In this document: piece after piece, positions 25,797 to 36,972 of the stretch | How positions within the stretch are numbered: position 1 is the stretch's first letter | Layout of the letters: every line of letters starts with the position of its first letter | Translations under genes and position numbers: made by a program | The notes under the pieces: model-generated | The model's database searches: none | The model's input: the letters and a program-made list of their open reading frames with translations, nothing else | Told to the model about the DNA's origin: nothing | Assembly (NCBI GenBank): GCA_021464245.1 | Contig: JADCRB010000002.1 | Span: forward strand, 3,450,573-3,514,572 | Direction of reading: 5' to 3' | Origin: Carallia brachiata | Taxonomy: Eukaryota > Streptophyta > Magnoliopsida > Malpighiales > Rhizophoraceae | Length of the DNA stretch: 64,000 nucleotides

Positions 25797-26291
25797 GGGA
25801 TATGCATTTATTTAGTTTTAAATTTTTAAATTTTTTTTCATTTAAGTTCTAAATCTTTTTGAAATTTTATTTTAGTTTTAAATTTTTTGATTATGTTTTA
25901 AATCAGTCTTTCTGTTAGTCAAATCGTTAAAAATTACTGTTAACTAATGGAAATTTTGTTTTTAAAAGGTAAAATATATTATTTAAATTTTTTTTGGTTA
26001 TTAAATGCTTGTATTTTACTCTCAAATAGTAACATATAAGTTGAAATTTTAGACTTTTTTATTTTTTTAAGATTACACAACGTATTTCTATTAACTGGTG
26101 AATTAAAGTAGTGTATTTTACCTTTTTAAAAAAATTTTCGTTAGTCAACAGTAATTTTTAACAGTTTGACTAACGGAAGAACTGATTTGGAGTAAAATTA
26201 TAAGGTTTAGGACTGAAATGAAATCTCAAAAAAATTTAGAACTTAAATAAAAAAAATCTAAAAGTTTAAAACTAAATAAATGTATATCCCA
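25797..26291. mobile_element. Mutator-like MITE with 9-bp target duplication
   Basis: A 495-bp element with long inverted ends: the left starts GGGATATGCATTTATTTAG and the right ends CTAAATAAATGTATATCCCA. The direct repeat AAGTATTAG flanks it at 25788-25796 and 26292-26300. A 9-bp duplication and long inverted repeats are typical of Mutator-superfamily MITEs. The inverted arms continue inward ('ACTGTTAACTAATGGAAATTTT' against the reverse of 'AAAATTTTCGTTAGTCAACAGT', each over about 170 bp). A relative lies at 55158-55610. It sits in the large CesA intron and has no coding content. Confidence 0.88.
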
Positions 26292-27224
26292 AAGTATTAG
26301 TGTCCTGAGTGTTGATGTCCCGGGCAGTATTCAAATTTAAATTAAAATTAATATTTTTGAAACAAAATTAATAATTTTTAAAACACCTGTTATTTTTACA
26401 TTTAAAAACTATCAATTTTATTTTAAAAATATCAATTTTAATTTTAATCAAAACACCGCCTAATATACAAATACTCGAAATATGCATTGGTGCTCTTACA
26501 GTATATCGGGACCATCGTCATCATGATCCACCCACTCTTTGCCACCATGCTCATTACTTGTCACTCGTGGTTCTTCTCGTCTTTTTTTAAACATCTCCAA
26601 TCTTTCCCTCCAAGCAACACTTCCAAATCCATAAGCTGCTAAGTCTTTGGAAGGATTCAAAGCCTGGGTTTCACTACAAAGAAAAAGATGAGTTAATGTG
26701 GATAATTTTATAGATCAGACTGATTGTGTAGTGGATAATTTTAAAGTCTGAAATTGTTACTGGCAGAGGAAGAATCTTGGAAAAGAAGATGAGTCTTTTC
26801 CTTGCTGCCACTAGTAGACGGAGATGAAAGGACCAAAGCATGTTGTTCGGGAGGAATATCATGAATCTGCATAAGATGCAAACCATTGTAAGTTGCTGAT
26901 TGACATGATCATGTTTATTTATCAGTAGTACTTACCATTTGGTCATCAGTAAGGAGCAGGATTTGACTATAATTACTCGTCCTAGCATTGAAATTCAACT
27001 CATTTTCCAAGTCATCAATATCGTCTTCTTCTTCATCTCCTTCAACTCTAGCACACCCTACAAAAAAAATTTAACATGTTTCTTATGACAAATAAATTTC
27101 ATCATATTTTGCTCATCCAGCGCGTAAAATTATTGATACAATACAATTTATGGAACTCTCATAACTTCTATCAAATATCAACATAATAAGTTAAATAAAT
27201 AGAAAGAGAAATTCTATTTTGTAC

Positions 27225-27438
27225 CCTTGAGACGCTTGAATCTAGTCTTGCATTGCGGACAAACCTGACTTCCTTCTTTGCGCTCGTATTCATAACAGGC
27301 TCTACAAATGGGAAAAGCACATTCATCGCATGCAACGAATAGCTCCCCTTTCTCTGTATGCCCCATATCATCTCCACATATGTGACAAATTTGCTTGCTA
27401 AACTGCTCGAATGGTTTTGGCTGCTCAAATTGGGGCTC
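27225..27438 (-). other. CesA zinc-finger exon
   Basis: Encodes '[11 protein letters not shown]', '[19 protein letters not shown]' and '[14 protein letters not shown]', the eight-cysteine CesA zinc finger used in subunit pairing. All eight cysteines and the AG acceptor and GT donor are present. It joins the next exon (27057) in frame. The start of the protein should lie upstream on this strand but no convincing exon was seen between 27439 and 29000. Confidence 0.9.
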
Positions 27439-27578
27439 CTATCAACATTCGATTCCAACAAACAATATATGTGCACATGCATATGGTGATTACAATTATT
27501 GTAGTCTGAAACATGAACAAATTTTGTGAAAATCCTCCAATACCTTTTTCTCAAGTCAATTTAGTTATAAATGTGTGT

Positions 27579-27609
<31 letters not shown>

Positions 27610-29119
27610 GTAGGAAGCCATTCCAGTCCACTATAAGATTAAAAATAGTAAAACCATTGCTTAAGACAATATTTTTTATTATCTGAAGACACCAAAATTT
27701 AACTTGAAATTACAAAAGAAACCCCACAAAATTCCTTTTTTTTTTGGTTTTTTATAATTCTTTCTATTGCTCTTATGCTTTTCATTTCTTCAAAATCTTT
27801 AACATCATAACAAGTCCAATTTCTCACTTTTCCGAGCCTTCTTGTTGTGCCCTAGAACAGCAACACTTTCTTTCTTTTTCCAAATAAATAATAAAAAAAA
27901 TTTGCAGTTAAAAATGGTAACAGGGCAACGTGTGGCAGAGGCAGAGATGGTCCTTCCCATTCCTGTCCTAGATTCTAAACTTTATCGCTGTTCTCATCCC
28001 CTTCCTGATGGGGATGAGGTTTTTATTCTAACCCTTGTCCTTGTTAGGGATCAAAGATCCTTGCTCCCGCCTCGTCTTGGCAAATGAAAACTTCATAACC
28101 ATGAAAAATTTGAAATTTTTTAGTACATTCCGAGAAATCCTAAAAGCCAATGGAGGACCCAAGTCCAAAAAATTTTTGAAATCTGTAAATATAAGGTCCT
28201 TAAATGTGAAATCAAACAAAAATTAAAATGTATGAACTGTAAACTTGAAACCAAAAAATGAAAGATGAATCGTAAACCGAGTAAATCTTGTCAATCCCAA
28301 AATCAAATCAAAAAAAAAAAGAAAAAAAAAACACTCAAGATCACAAAACAATATTCTACATCAAAGATTTAAAAAGAAAAAAAAGTAAAGTAAAGCTCAA
28401 TATCCAAAGGAAATTCTCAAATTGTAAAAAAGATAAAGAACATGGATTTGAAATAATCATCACAAGAATACAACAAAAACCAAAGAAAACAATCATAAGA
28501 GAAGAAACTAAAAGGGCCCAGAGAAAAGCCAAAGAGAGGGAGATATTAAAACCAAAAGGAATAAGTTTTATTAAATTATAGATACTTGCCTTAATGTCAA
28601 AAAAAAAAAAAAAAAACAAAATCACCTATATATATCATTTAAGGATAAAATAGTAAGTTGACAATCAGGACATGTATAGGGACAGAGACGATTTGTCAAA
28701 AAAATGAGAATCGAAGATCCATCACCTATCCCTAGCCAAGTTTCTTTGACCTCATCGCCATTAGGGCGAGGCTGAGTGAGCCTTTGTAGTAACGGGATAA
28801 TTGTAACCCTTATTTGTATTGTGTCTTGCCTTGCCACTACAGACCTTTTTTATTGACTGAGGATATATTAGATTGGTTCCATGGTTTAATCTTTTTGCAA
28901 ATGTCACTAAAATGGTGAATTTTGTAAATTATGATTGAAACTTTGATTATATGCATAAATATAGTGAATAAAAGTGAGCAAGGGTATAGGGTGTACACCG
29001 TGCGTGACATGCTATACCATTACCTGGGCATGGTGAAGATTATGCAAGGGGTACTACATGTTTATGGATACATACAGGTAAAGTAGTTGGTTTATGATAG
29101 GAAGATTCATTTAGGGATA
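27439..29119. other. Region upstream of the CesA remnant, no gene recognised
   Basis: Contains a (GT)n microsatellite at 27572-27609. Two G/C-richer blocks, 27910-28085 and 28640-28850, share short pieces in opposite orientation ('GATGAGGT', 'GGGAT', 'GATC'), suggesting a worn transposon of about 0.9 kb. CesA exon 1 and its promoter would be expected here but were not identified. Confidence 0.4.
27572..27609. repeat. (GT)n microsatellite
   Basis: About 19 GT units with one GA interruption, located ~130 bp upstream of the CesA zinc-finger exon. Confidence 0.95.
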
Positions 29120-29780
29120 TGGAATGTTATTACACTTACAAGCAAGCTCGCAAAAGTGGTGGATGATAGAAAGGGAGCACATATAGCATTCTTACAAAAG
29201 ACAAAGTAGACTGGGAATAAATGTAGAGAAATAGGTACCACATGTTTTACGCTTAAGTGATTATGCTCACAAATAAGTATAATCGAAGCTAAAAAGAAGA
29301 GGTTTTGGCATAACATCGATGAGCTTTTGCAACAAATTCCATTAGAGGAAAAGGCCTTCATTTAAGGGACTTGAATGGCCATATTGGAAGCGATAAAGAA
29401 AGATTTTAGAGAGTGTATGGAGCATATGGGTACAAACAGCAAAACAACGAACGTGAAATCATTCCAAAATTTGATAATTCTTATGACTTGACTTTAGTCA
29501 ATACACACTTTAGAAAAAGGGAGTCACATTTGATTACATTTACAAGTGGGCTCAATAGTAGTCAAATTGACTTTCTTCTTAATAAGATGTATTGACCATG
29601 TTTTGGTTAGAACTACAAGTCATACTGAGAAAAGCTCTAACAACAAAATACATGTTAGTTGTCTTGAATGTCTTTATTAAATGTAAAAAAAAGGACAAGA
29701 AAGGAGTTGCAACAATGTAGGTCCAAGTCATGGAACCAACAAAAACTATAGGCCAAGCTTGAAGAACTTTCAACCCTCAT
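29120..29780 (+). pseudogene. RTE-type LINE endonuclease remnant
   Basis: Plus-strand pieces match the AP-endonuclease of RTE-clade LINEs: 'FWHNIDELLQQIPLEEKAF' near 29305-29360, then 'DLNGHIGSDKERF' near 29370-29408 (the G-D-x-N-G-H-I-G block), 'GAYGYKQQNNERE' and 'NTHFRKRESHLITFTSG' near 29490-29550, and 'SQIDFLL'. Frames are shifted and stopped. No reverse transcriptase follows, so only a fragment remains. Confidence 0.75.
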
Positions 29781-30552
29781 GTTCTAGACTGCATATCTTG
29801 GTATCCTTAGCTCTTTTTTTTTTTTTTTTTCTTTCTTCATATTTATTTGTTTATCACTTTTCACTTTTGTAAGCCAATCATGGGCTAAACTCTTTCTCTA
29901 GAGTTGTGATCTTTGCTTCAAGTTTGATATGACTTTTGATGATCTTGATTAATTAAATCACACCATTGATTGTTTGCTTTATTTTATTTTTAACACCTTT
30001 AATTATCTAATCAATAATTAAATAATTTACAAGATTTATATGATTCTTTAAAAAGGTAATATGAATTAGGGCAAAAGAATAAAGGACATTTCCTTTCACG
30101 AGATAAAAATATACCTTTGAAAGATGTGCAATTGTGAATGAATGTTTAATCTTAATGAGCTTTTTTAAGTGAATTCACATAAAAATATGATTTCTTCATT
30201 TAATGAAGTATTTTGTCAACTTAGAGGTTGTTCAGTATTTTAGTGCATTCAATTGATATTCAACTTTGTGAAAGATTTCAAGATGATGAAACTAATCAAA
30301 CTAATTGTTAAGTAAAATACATGGCTTATGTTATTTTTCATTATAAATTGCACTTTCAAATTTGTTTTAGTATGCTAAAGGTTTAGTAACACTAACAACA
30401 CACGAAATTTCAAATAAATGTAATTCACTACCAAATTTTGGTAACTTTTGTTCAATTCTCTGTGGGATTGATCTTTGAGGAAATTGTTCATTGTACTTGT
30501 TTGGCCATATATACTTACATGTGTGCTTGATTGTTTAAATTCTCACAACTTG
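29781..30552 (+). repeat. Probable 5' LTR portion of second Athila-like element
   Basis: This non-coding block ends right before an Athila-type primer site at 30557, and its last part ('TCTCTGTGGGATTGATCTTTG' near 30458) looks like the R-U5 end of plant LTRs. No second copy exists in the window, so its left limit is a guess. Confidence 0.4.
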
Positions 30553-30556
30553 TTTT

Positions 30557-30574
30557 TGGCACTGTTACCAAGGA
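30557..30574 (+). other. Primer binding site, tRNA-Asp type
   Basis: TGGCACTGTTACCAAGGA resembles the Athila tRNA-Asp primer site with four changes. Confidence 0.65.
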
Positions 30575-30689
30575 ATTGTTCATTACTCTTACTAATATTA
30601 ATACAATTTCTGATTAGTTTTAATTTTGATTTGCATCCTTACTTGTCATGTACAATTTTTTCTTTTCATGTCAAGTTGCAAAGCTTAGA

Positions 30690-31640
30690 ATGCATTGAAT
30701 TAGTACCACTTGATAAGGAGATTGAAAGGACCATTTCTCAGATTATAAGAGAGAACAAGAAGAAAGCGTCAATTCTACAATGGCTGAGCTTAATGCAAAT
30801 GAGGAACAATGGCGCTTATGAGATTATTTTGTCCCTCTTATTGATGGAATCTATTCTACCATAAGAAGGCCAGCTATTCAAACTAATAATTTAAAAATGA
30901 TGCTAGCTATCATTCAAATGATCCAAACATCTATTCAGTTTAGAGGCTTTCCAAATGATGGTCCTAACCTCCATCTTACAAGCTTTTTGGAGATTTGTGA
31001 CACATTTAAACATAATGGTGTGTCAAATGATACCATCAAGTTTCAATTGTTTCTATTCTCACTAAAGACTGGGTAAAGAGCTAGCTGAGTTCATTACTAT
31101 AAGGTTTGATCACTGTATGGGAAGAGTTGGCACAAAAATTTTTTGCCAAATTCTTTCCACTTGCCAAGACTACAAATATGGGGAATGATATCACTTCTTG
31201 TCTGCAACATGACAATAAGACATTATACGAGCCATGGGAAAGGTACAAGGATCTACTTCAAAATTATCTACACCATGGTCTACTTAAATGGCTTCAGGTT
31301 CAAACATTTTACAATGGACCCCTTAGTTCTACTCAGACTACCATTGAATAGCAGCTGGAGGAGTTCTCATGAGTAAGACTATTGATAGGCATATGATTTA
31401 CTTGAGGAGATGGCTTTAAACAATTATCAATGGAATCTAGAGCAGACAAACCAAAGGAGAGTAGTTGGTATTTATGAGCTCAGTGCACAAGTTGTAGCTT
31501 TATCCAAGAAATTTGAGCAGATGGGAGTTAATGTGGTGCAAGGTGTAGTGAGTTGTAAGCTATCTAGTGGAAAAGATCCTCGTGAAAGGTGTTCTATGAA
31601 AAACAAAAGTGTTCAATTTGTTTCCAACTACAGCTAGCAT
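30690..31640 (+). pseudogene. Athila-like gag remnant
   Basis: Pieces in several frames show 'PLDKEIERTISQIIREN' near 30710, then 'FPNDGPNLHLTSFLEICD' near 30950-31000, 'NDTIKFQLFLFSLK' near 31030-31070, and 'YEPWERYKDLLQNYLHHGL' near 31225-31285. The block 'QVQTFYNGPLSSTQTTI' follows near 31300-31345. The order matches Athila gag. Stops and shifts disable it. Confidence 0.8.
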
Positions 31641-32439
31641 TAATACATCTGCACTCTAATTTCTATACTCTATGATGGAATAATCATCCCAATTTTCATG
31701 GAGCAACAACACGGTTCAGTGGTCACTTGCCATGAAACCTCTTGGATTTTGCCAACCTATGCAACTTCAAGAAAAGAAGCAAACAATGGAAGAGATGTTT
31801 GCACAATAATGATACAATCCTTAGAGTCAAGCTACTTTAATCTAAAATTTAGAGGTACAACTCGGTCAATTGTCTAACCTGCTTTCTTATTAAATACAAG
31901 GGTCTTTACCTAGCAATACTATGAAGAATCCAAGGGAGCTAGTAAAAGCCATTACCTTATAGAGTGGAAATAAGCTTCAAGAAGTTGGAAGAGAGAAAGA
32001 CTATAGCCAACAAGAGAAAACATCTCAAGACCATGATCATTTAAAGGGACAGAAGCTTTTCATCAATAGACTGAACCACTAACTGCAGTCAACCTAATGA
32101 GATATAAAGGAAGGGAGGAAGGGAGAGATGACGGTGTTGATAGGAACAACCTAAAAGGCTATTTCATGATCCGAACATTAAACCTTGCATCCCTCCCATT
32201 CATTTTCCTTAGAGACTGAAGTAGCATCAAATAGAATAACAATTTTCTAAATTCTTTGATATTTTAAGAAATTGCATATTAGTATTCTTTTTGCATATAC
32301 TTTAACTCAAATGCCCAAATATGTGAAATTCTTGAAAGAAATCTTGGCAAATAAAAGGAAATTGGAGGACTTTGAGATAGTGGCTCTATTTGAGGAGTGT
32401 AGTGCTATTCTTTAGAAAAAGCTTACCCAAAAATTGAAG

Positions 32440-32880
32440 GATCCATGAAGCTTTACTATTCCTTGCACCATAGGTATTCATTTTTTTGAGAAAGCTCTTT
32501 GTAATTTGGGAACAAATGTCAATTTGATGTTGTTATCCACATTCAAAGGGCTTGGTCTGAGGGAAGCAAAGGCTACCACTATGACTTTACAATTGGCAAA
32601 TTGTTCTTTGAAACATCACAAAGGGTAATTGAAGATGTTGTTGTGAAATTTAAGAACTTGATTCTACCTGCAAATTTTATTATCTTGGATATAGAGGAGG
32701 ATTGTAAGATCTTAATTATTCTTGGACCTTGATAGACATGCAGAAAGGTAAATTCAGCATGCAAGTTCAAGATCAAAAAAAGTGAAGTTCAATGTGTTGA
32801 AAGCTATAAATTCCATAATGAGGTTGATGATTTCTTTAGAATTGATATGGCAGACAAGCTTATTGAACATTTTTCTTTAA
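32440..32880 (+). pseudogene. Athila-like aspartic protease remnant
   Basis: Contains 'FTIPCTIGIHFFEKALCNLG' near 32450-32510. Functional relatives have A-L-C-D-L-G here; this copy has N in place of the catalytic Asp. 'NLMLLSTFKGLGLREA' and 'TMTLQLANCSLKHHKG' follow. Shifts occur afterwards. Confidence 0.78.
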
Positions 32881-33420
32881 ATTGTTAGCCAATAGATCCT
32901 TTAAAGGCAACCTTTGTGCATGGACACATTGTGGATGATTTAGAGGTAATCGAATAGACCAATTTGTTGGATACATATTCTATATTGTTTAAGCGAAGAG
33001 CAAAATTTCAATTGGATACATATAAAAATGCCAAAATATAGAAGCAAAAAACAAAAAGATGGCATAATAAAGAAGATTGTGGCATGCCAATTAGATCCAG
33101 GTCAAAGGTTGTTGCTTTATAACTCATGGTTTAAGGTTGGTTTCGTATAAGCTCAAATTAAGGTGGCCCGATGCTTTCATAGTGACTAGGGTGTTTCCAC
33201 ATGGTGGTGTTGAAGTTGAGTATGAAAACATAGACGATATTCAAAATAAATGGCCAGAGGTTAAAGCAATATGTTGAAGGGGCCATTAAACACGACAAGT
33301 CCATCATCTCCTTAACTAATCCAAAGTAAAAGAGCAAAAGTCAAGCTAATGACTATAACTTAGAACTACATTTTTATTTGTTTGATCTTTGTAATTCCAT
33401 TTTCTAGGATCTAGAGTTAT

Positions 33421-35066
33421 TTTTATTATGAGTTTCTTTCATTAATATTGTGTTTGGGAGGGGAGAAAAGGAAGGGAGGGAGAGGGAGCGAAAAATGAGA
33501 GGATTAAGGTAAATTGTTGTGTTTAGGAAATGTTTGAAAAGTGAGGGAGATGAAAGTTTGTAATTGAATAATTAATGCCTTCCATAAAATGTTGAATATA
33601 TTATACATATTAACAAAAGTTCTCAGGCACCTACTAGGAGAACTAGTGCTCGGTTGACAAATTAGAAATTAAGAACAAAATTGTAGAATGAATGAGCATA
33701 CCAAATATGTAACCATAAAAATAAAATTCATTATTCTTACACATTCACAGGCACAATTGCAAATGATATGATCGATTATCCATATGAAATTGCATTTTAA
33801 TTGGACCAGTACATTACCATAAAATGAAATGAGATATTAATGTTATCTCTTCAATCATTTTTTTGGTAAATTGTTGACCGATTAAAATTTGTCTTCAAAC
33901 TTGACTATTTGACTTCAAATGAAACTAGTTTCTAATCAGATCGGTGATTTACTAGAAAAATTAAAGAGATATTTTGTCTTTTCAATTAATTTGTTAATAA
34001 ACCCCGACAAACTATAAATCGCTTTTAATTCTGAGTGTGTCCTATAATCCTACTTATCCAATTGAACTCTTCTTGTGCTGATATGAGCTCATAGGTGCAC
34101 TACTTATAGGGAACAATGCATGATGGACAGTGCATAATTTTTTAATCTTTTTATAAAATAAAATTTCGAAAAGAAATAAGACCTTAGCAAAAAAGGCAAA
34201 TACATTGATTACTTTAAAATAGAAAGTTAACTTCAAATTGATAAAACTTAGATTTTTTGTGGACATTTCGGTCCACAAATCTTACCCAGTCTACATTTAC
34301 TTAAATTTTATTGGATTAAAATAGAAACCGAAACAATTAAAATATATATAGGTGGCTCAAAATCTTCAAATTTTACCCACAAACTTAGAAACCGCTCTTT
34401 AATGACATTAATATTTTCAATTTGACAAAATCTATATATGACTCAAAATCTTCAAATTGAGTAAAATCGGTATTTAATATTAAATATTTAAAAAATTTAA
34501 TGTTCATATATATATTATATTAAAATATTGATGGATAAATTGTAATTATGTAAGAAATATTAGTATTTTATGTATTATAACATTATATTGGAGAGATTTA
34601 ATTATATATAATTTATAATTTAACATATAATAATATTAAATAAATAATTAATATATGGTATAAAGGTATGTAATTAACAACAAATTAATTCAATATATGT
34701 TAAAATTGATTAAATATAATGTATTAACAGAGATAAGTAATTTAATTCAAATAAATTAACGACAAAGTATGTCGTAATGTATATTTGTATTTGAAATTAA
34801 TTTATGTGTTTTCATTTCTTAAAGTTGAAAACATCAATAAATAAATATTCTAATTGAAAGACAAGTTAATAAATTTTAAATGTTCTTCAAATAATTCAAG
34901 AAGACAATATCTTTTAAAAATGTCTAGATAAATGATTTTTGTGAAAAAAGAAAGAGTAAAAATATGATCATGACATTCACCCATAACAAAATCTAGCTTT
35001 GGTGTTATTGAATAGTGGGTGCTTAGAAAAACTAAATATAAGTGTGTCGCTTTCTGCTTGTTTGTA
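33421..35066. other. AT-rich intergenic stretch, no gene recognised
   Basis: Very AT-rich (especially 34300-34900). No frame, RNA gene or repeat partner recognised. Confidence 0.5.
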
Positions 35067-35259
35067 GACCAGTAAGCGCTGGTGCAAATGATAGGGGTCC
35101 GTCACCGCTTAATTAGAGGTTTCAGGTTTGAGTCTCTGGTAATGCAGTCTCGTTAAATACCTGTTAGGAGACTTTTGCCGCCCTTCGGGGCCTTGTCTAG
35201 GTCGGTCCAAATTAGTCAGCCTATTGGGCTGAATACTGGGCGATTTTAGACCAAAAAAA
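35067..35259 (+). mobile_element. tRNA-derived SINE candidate
   Basis: A GC-richer island in AT-rich DNA with a Pol III B-box-like GGTTTGAGTCTC at 35125-35136 and a possible A box ~50 bp upstream (GGTGCAAATGATAGG). The head 'CCGTCACCGCTTAATTAGAGG' and body 'TTTTGCCGCCCTTCGGGGCC' suit plant SINEs. It ends in a short A run (35253-35259). No target duplication was found. Confidence 0.5.
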
Positions 35260-36164
35260 GTAATATACATGTATAAGCGGAAACCCTCCTTCGCACCAAA
35301 ATGAAAGGGGCTCACTTGTAGTTCTTAGTATGTAAAGATACATTACACGAGTCAATTGGCGCTTTTTCCCATTTTTTGCTTCAAATTTCGTACTTACTAT
35401 TTTACTGCATTTATTTTCCATTTGGGTAACGTGGCGCTTCTAGGTATATCACCAATTTACAATTGACCGAACCAACAAACCGGCTTTGGTTCGCTAGTCT
35501 TTGGTTGAATCGGTCAGTTTTTTTATTTTTCAACTGGCTCATTCACCTCCCAGTTTTTGAACAAAATCAAATTAGACTAAGGATCGGTTCATGGTCTTTC
35601 TGGTTGAACTAGCTAATTTGGTACAGTTTTCAAAACAATGGTTTTTCCATGGAGAAACAATTCTCCATAACCACATTTTACACATTATAGATACAAGAGC
35701 CCGTTTAGTTTACTTATTGTCCATGGCTATCATTAATTTTTATTATTGATGGCTAAAATAAAACTATAGTTTTTGGTTAAAATGATATTTACTTCTTGTT
35801 TAAACATAAAGCTCATTTGATACCTTATATTTATGTTTCATGTGAGTAATATTACGAAGATATTTTAGTTTAAAAGTTATTTAGTAATAACTATTTCATC
35901 CAACAAGTGGTTGTTTAGGTGGATCCTTTGATAGTTATTAGTAAAAAGCAATCTTTAAAAAAATTTTACCAAACACCACTTCTTCTGGTTTTTCAAACTG
36001 AATAGCAAAAATTATTCCTAAAAAACTAAACCAAACACCCTCTAAGTGGAGAAAAAATTTTAGTTAAACCTAATGTTGTCATGTTGCCATTCTTACTCAA
36101 TCAAAAATAGCCAAAAATTAATGAATATAAATTATGATAAGGTTTAATATGGTAAGGTTCACTC
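35260..36164. other. AT-rich intergenic stretch, no gene recognised
   Basis: No frame or repeat recognised between the SINE candidate and the left flank of the MULE. Confidence 0.5.
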
Positions 36165-36173
36165 AATTTTGAT

Positions 36174-36475
36174 GGGATAAGCTTATGTTTGGGACACTAA
36201 CTTTACTTCAGTCCAATTTTGGGACGCCAACTACAAAATCAACGAAATTTGGCCACAATCGTTACGAATAGTACGAAATTGGACCTTTCCATCAAATTGC
36301 CCGTTAAATGTTGACGTGGTTGCACAGCTGGACACTAACATGTCCAATCGACTACCATCTGTTTAAAAAAGTTGGCACATAGGACGAGTGAGGCTGATGT
36401 GTTGGTCCATAATTGGGTTACTAACTTTTGCCCACATCCCAAAACGTATCGTTCTCTCTACTCTCTCTTCCCATT
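36174..36475 (+). repeat. Left terminal inverted repeat of the MULE
   Basis: Matches 41560-41864 in reverse. Shared blocks include 'GTCGACTACC'-like 'ATCGACTACCATCTGTTTAA' (36345-36365), 'TTGGGTTACTAACTTTTGCC' (36412-36432) and 'CCCACATCCCAAAA'. Roughly 85 per cent identity by eye. Confidence 0.9.
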
Positions 36476-36972
36476 GATTGACTTTGACTTTTTGGCAGTG
36501 CAAAACTAAAAAATATCTTTTCTTAACCTTATTTTTTTTCCCCCGATTCACTTTGCAAAAATCAATTGAAAAACAGAAGGAAAATTGATGGTCAAGAATG
36601 AGAGGATTTAACCGATAATTGGAAACCCAAAATCATTTAGCGAAAATCAATTTAAAGGTGTCAGTTTCAACAATAGTCGGCTATAGAATCTTCCAAAAGT
36701 AGGCTTTTAGTGTTTCTTCAATAAAGGTAAGGGTTTTTTTTTATATATTTTTTTTCTTTTTGAAAAAAAAAACAAGAAGAAGAAGAATATCCTATGGTGG
36801 GGTTGGGTTTCAGATGACCCATCTTATTTTGTATTCACTTTATGTCGAGGAAGGTGACTGTAATATATTTTATGGGTTTGTAGTATGTAGACGTGGAGAA
36901 AGGGACAAGAAGTAATGGATTTATTATTTACAAATTGCACATTTCTAATCTTGTTTTCAATTTTTTTCAACA

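Larger units (their letters stand above)
20494..27438 (-). pseudogene. Cellulose synthase A catalytic subunit, CESA6-like, degenerate
   Basis: Minus-strand CesA gene. Exons found: 27438-27225, 27057-26936, 26866-26761, 26673-26500, 24196-23930, 23832-23487, 23382-23245, 23158-23033, 22933-22721, 22588-22321, 21819-21624, 21518-21168, 21081-20494 (about 3.1 kb coding; family norm ~3.2 kb). Order of parts: RING-type zinc finger with eight Cys (27390-27240), acidic linker, two membrane spans, first Asp ('SDDGAAM') intact, plant-conserved region, class-specific region, then six C-terminal spans. The tail '[11 protein letters not shown]' and the class-specific region resemble the CESA6 group. CesA proteins polymerise UDP-glucose into cellulose in plasma-membrane rosettes. 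Damage: TGA stop at 22535-22537; splice donor AT instead of GT at 23486-23485; one-base loss in the 21819-21624 exon; a shifted donor after 26761. DxD reads D-H-N, TED reads T-E-N, and QxxRW reads Q-A-F-E-C. Exon 1 was not found. Family is certain; pseudogene status is very likely. Confidence 0.93.
30553..33420 (+). mobile_element. Truncated Athila-like Ty3/Gypsy element
   Basis: Holds a primer site (TGGCACTGTTACCAAGGA, 30557-30574), gag (30690-31640), aspartic protease (32440-32760) and only the last part of integrase or the pol end (near 33030-33290, 'VFPHGGVEVE'). Reverse transcriptase and RNase H are gone. No 3' LTR partner was found. It is a different copy from the 3577-11296 element, with its own sequence changes. 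Confidence 0.75.

Noticed and set aside
27780..27860. CesA exon 1 candidate on the minus strand (reading V-A-V-L-G-H-N-K-K)
   Set aside because: Only a faint likeness to the CesA N-terminus, no start codon in a suitable place, and no clear splice donor.
28288..28581. Lys-rich 97-codon frame
   Set aside because: A-rich low-complexity DNA gives Lys-rich frames by chance; no motif.
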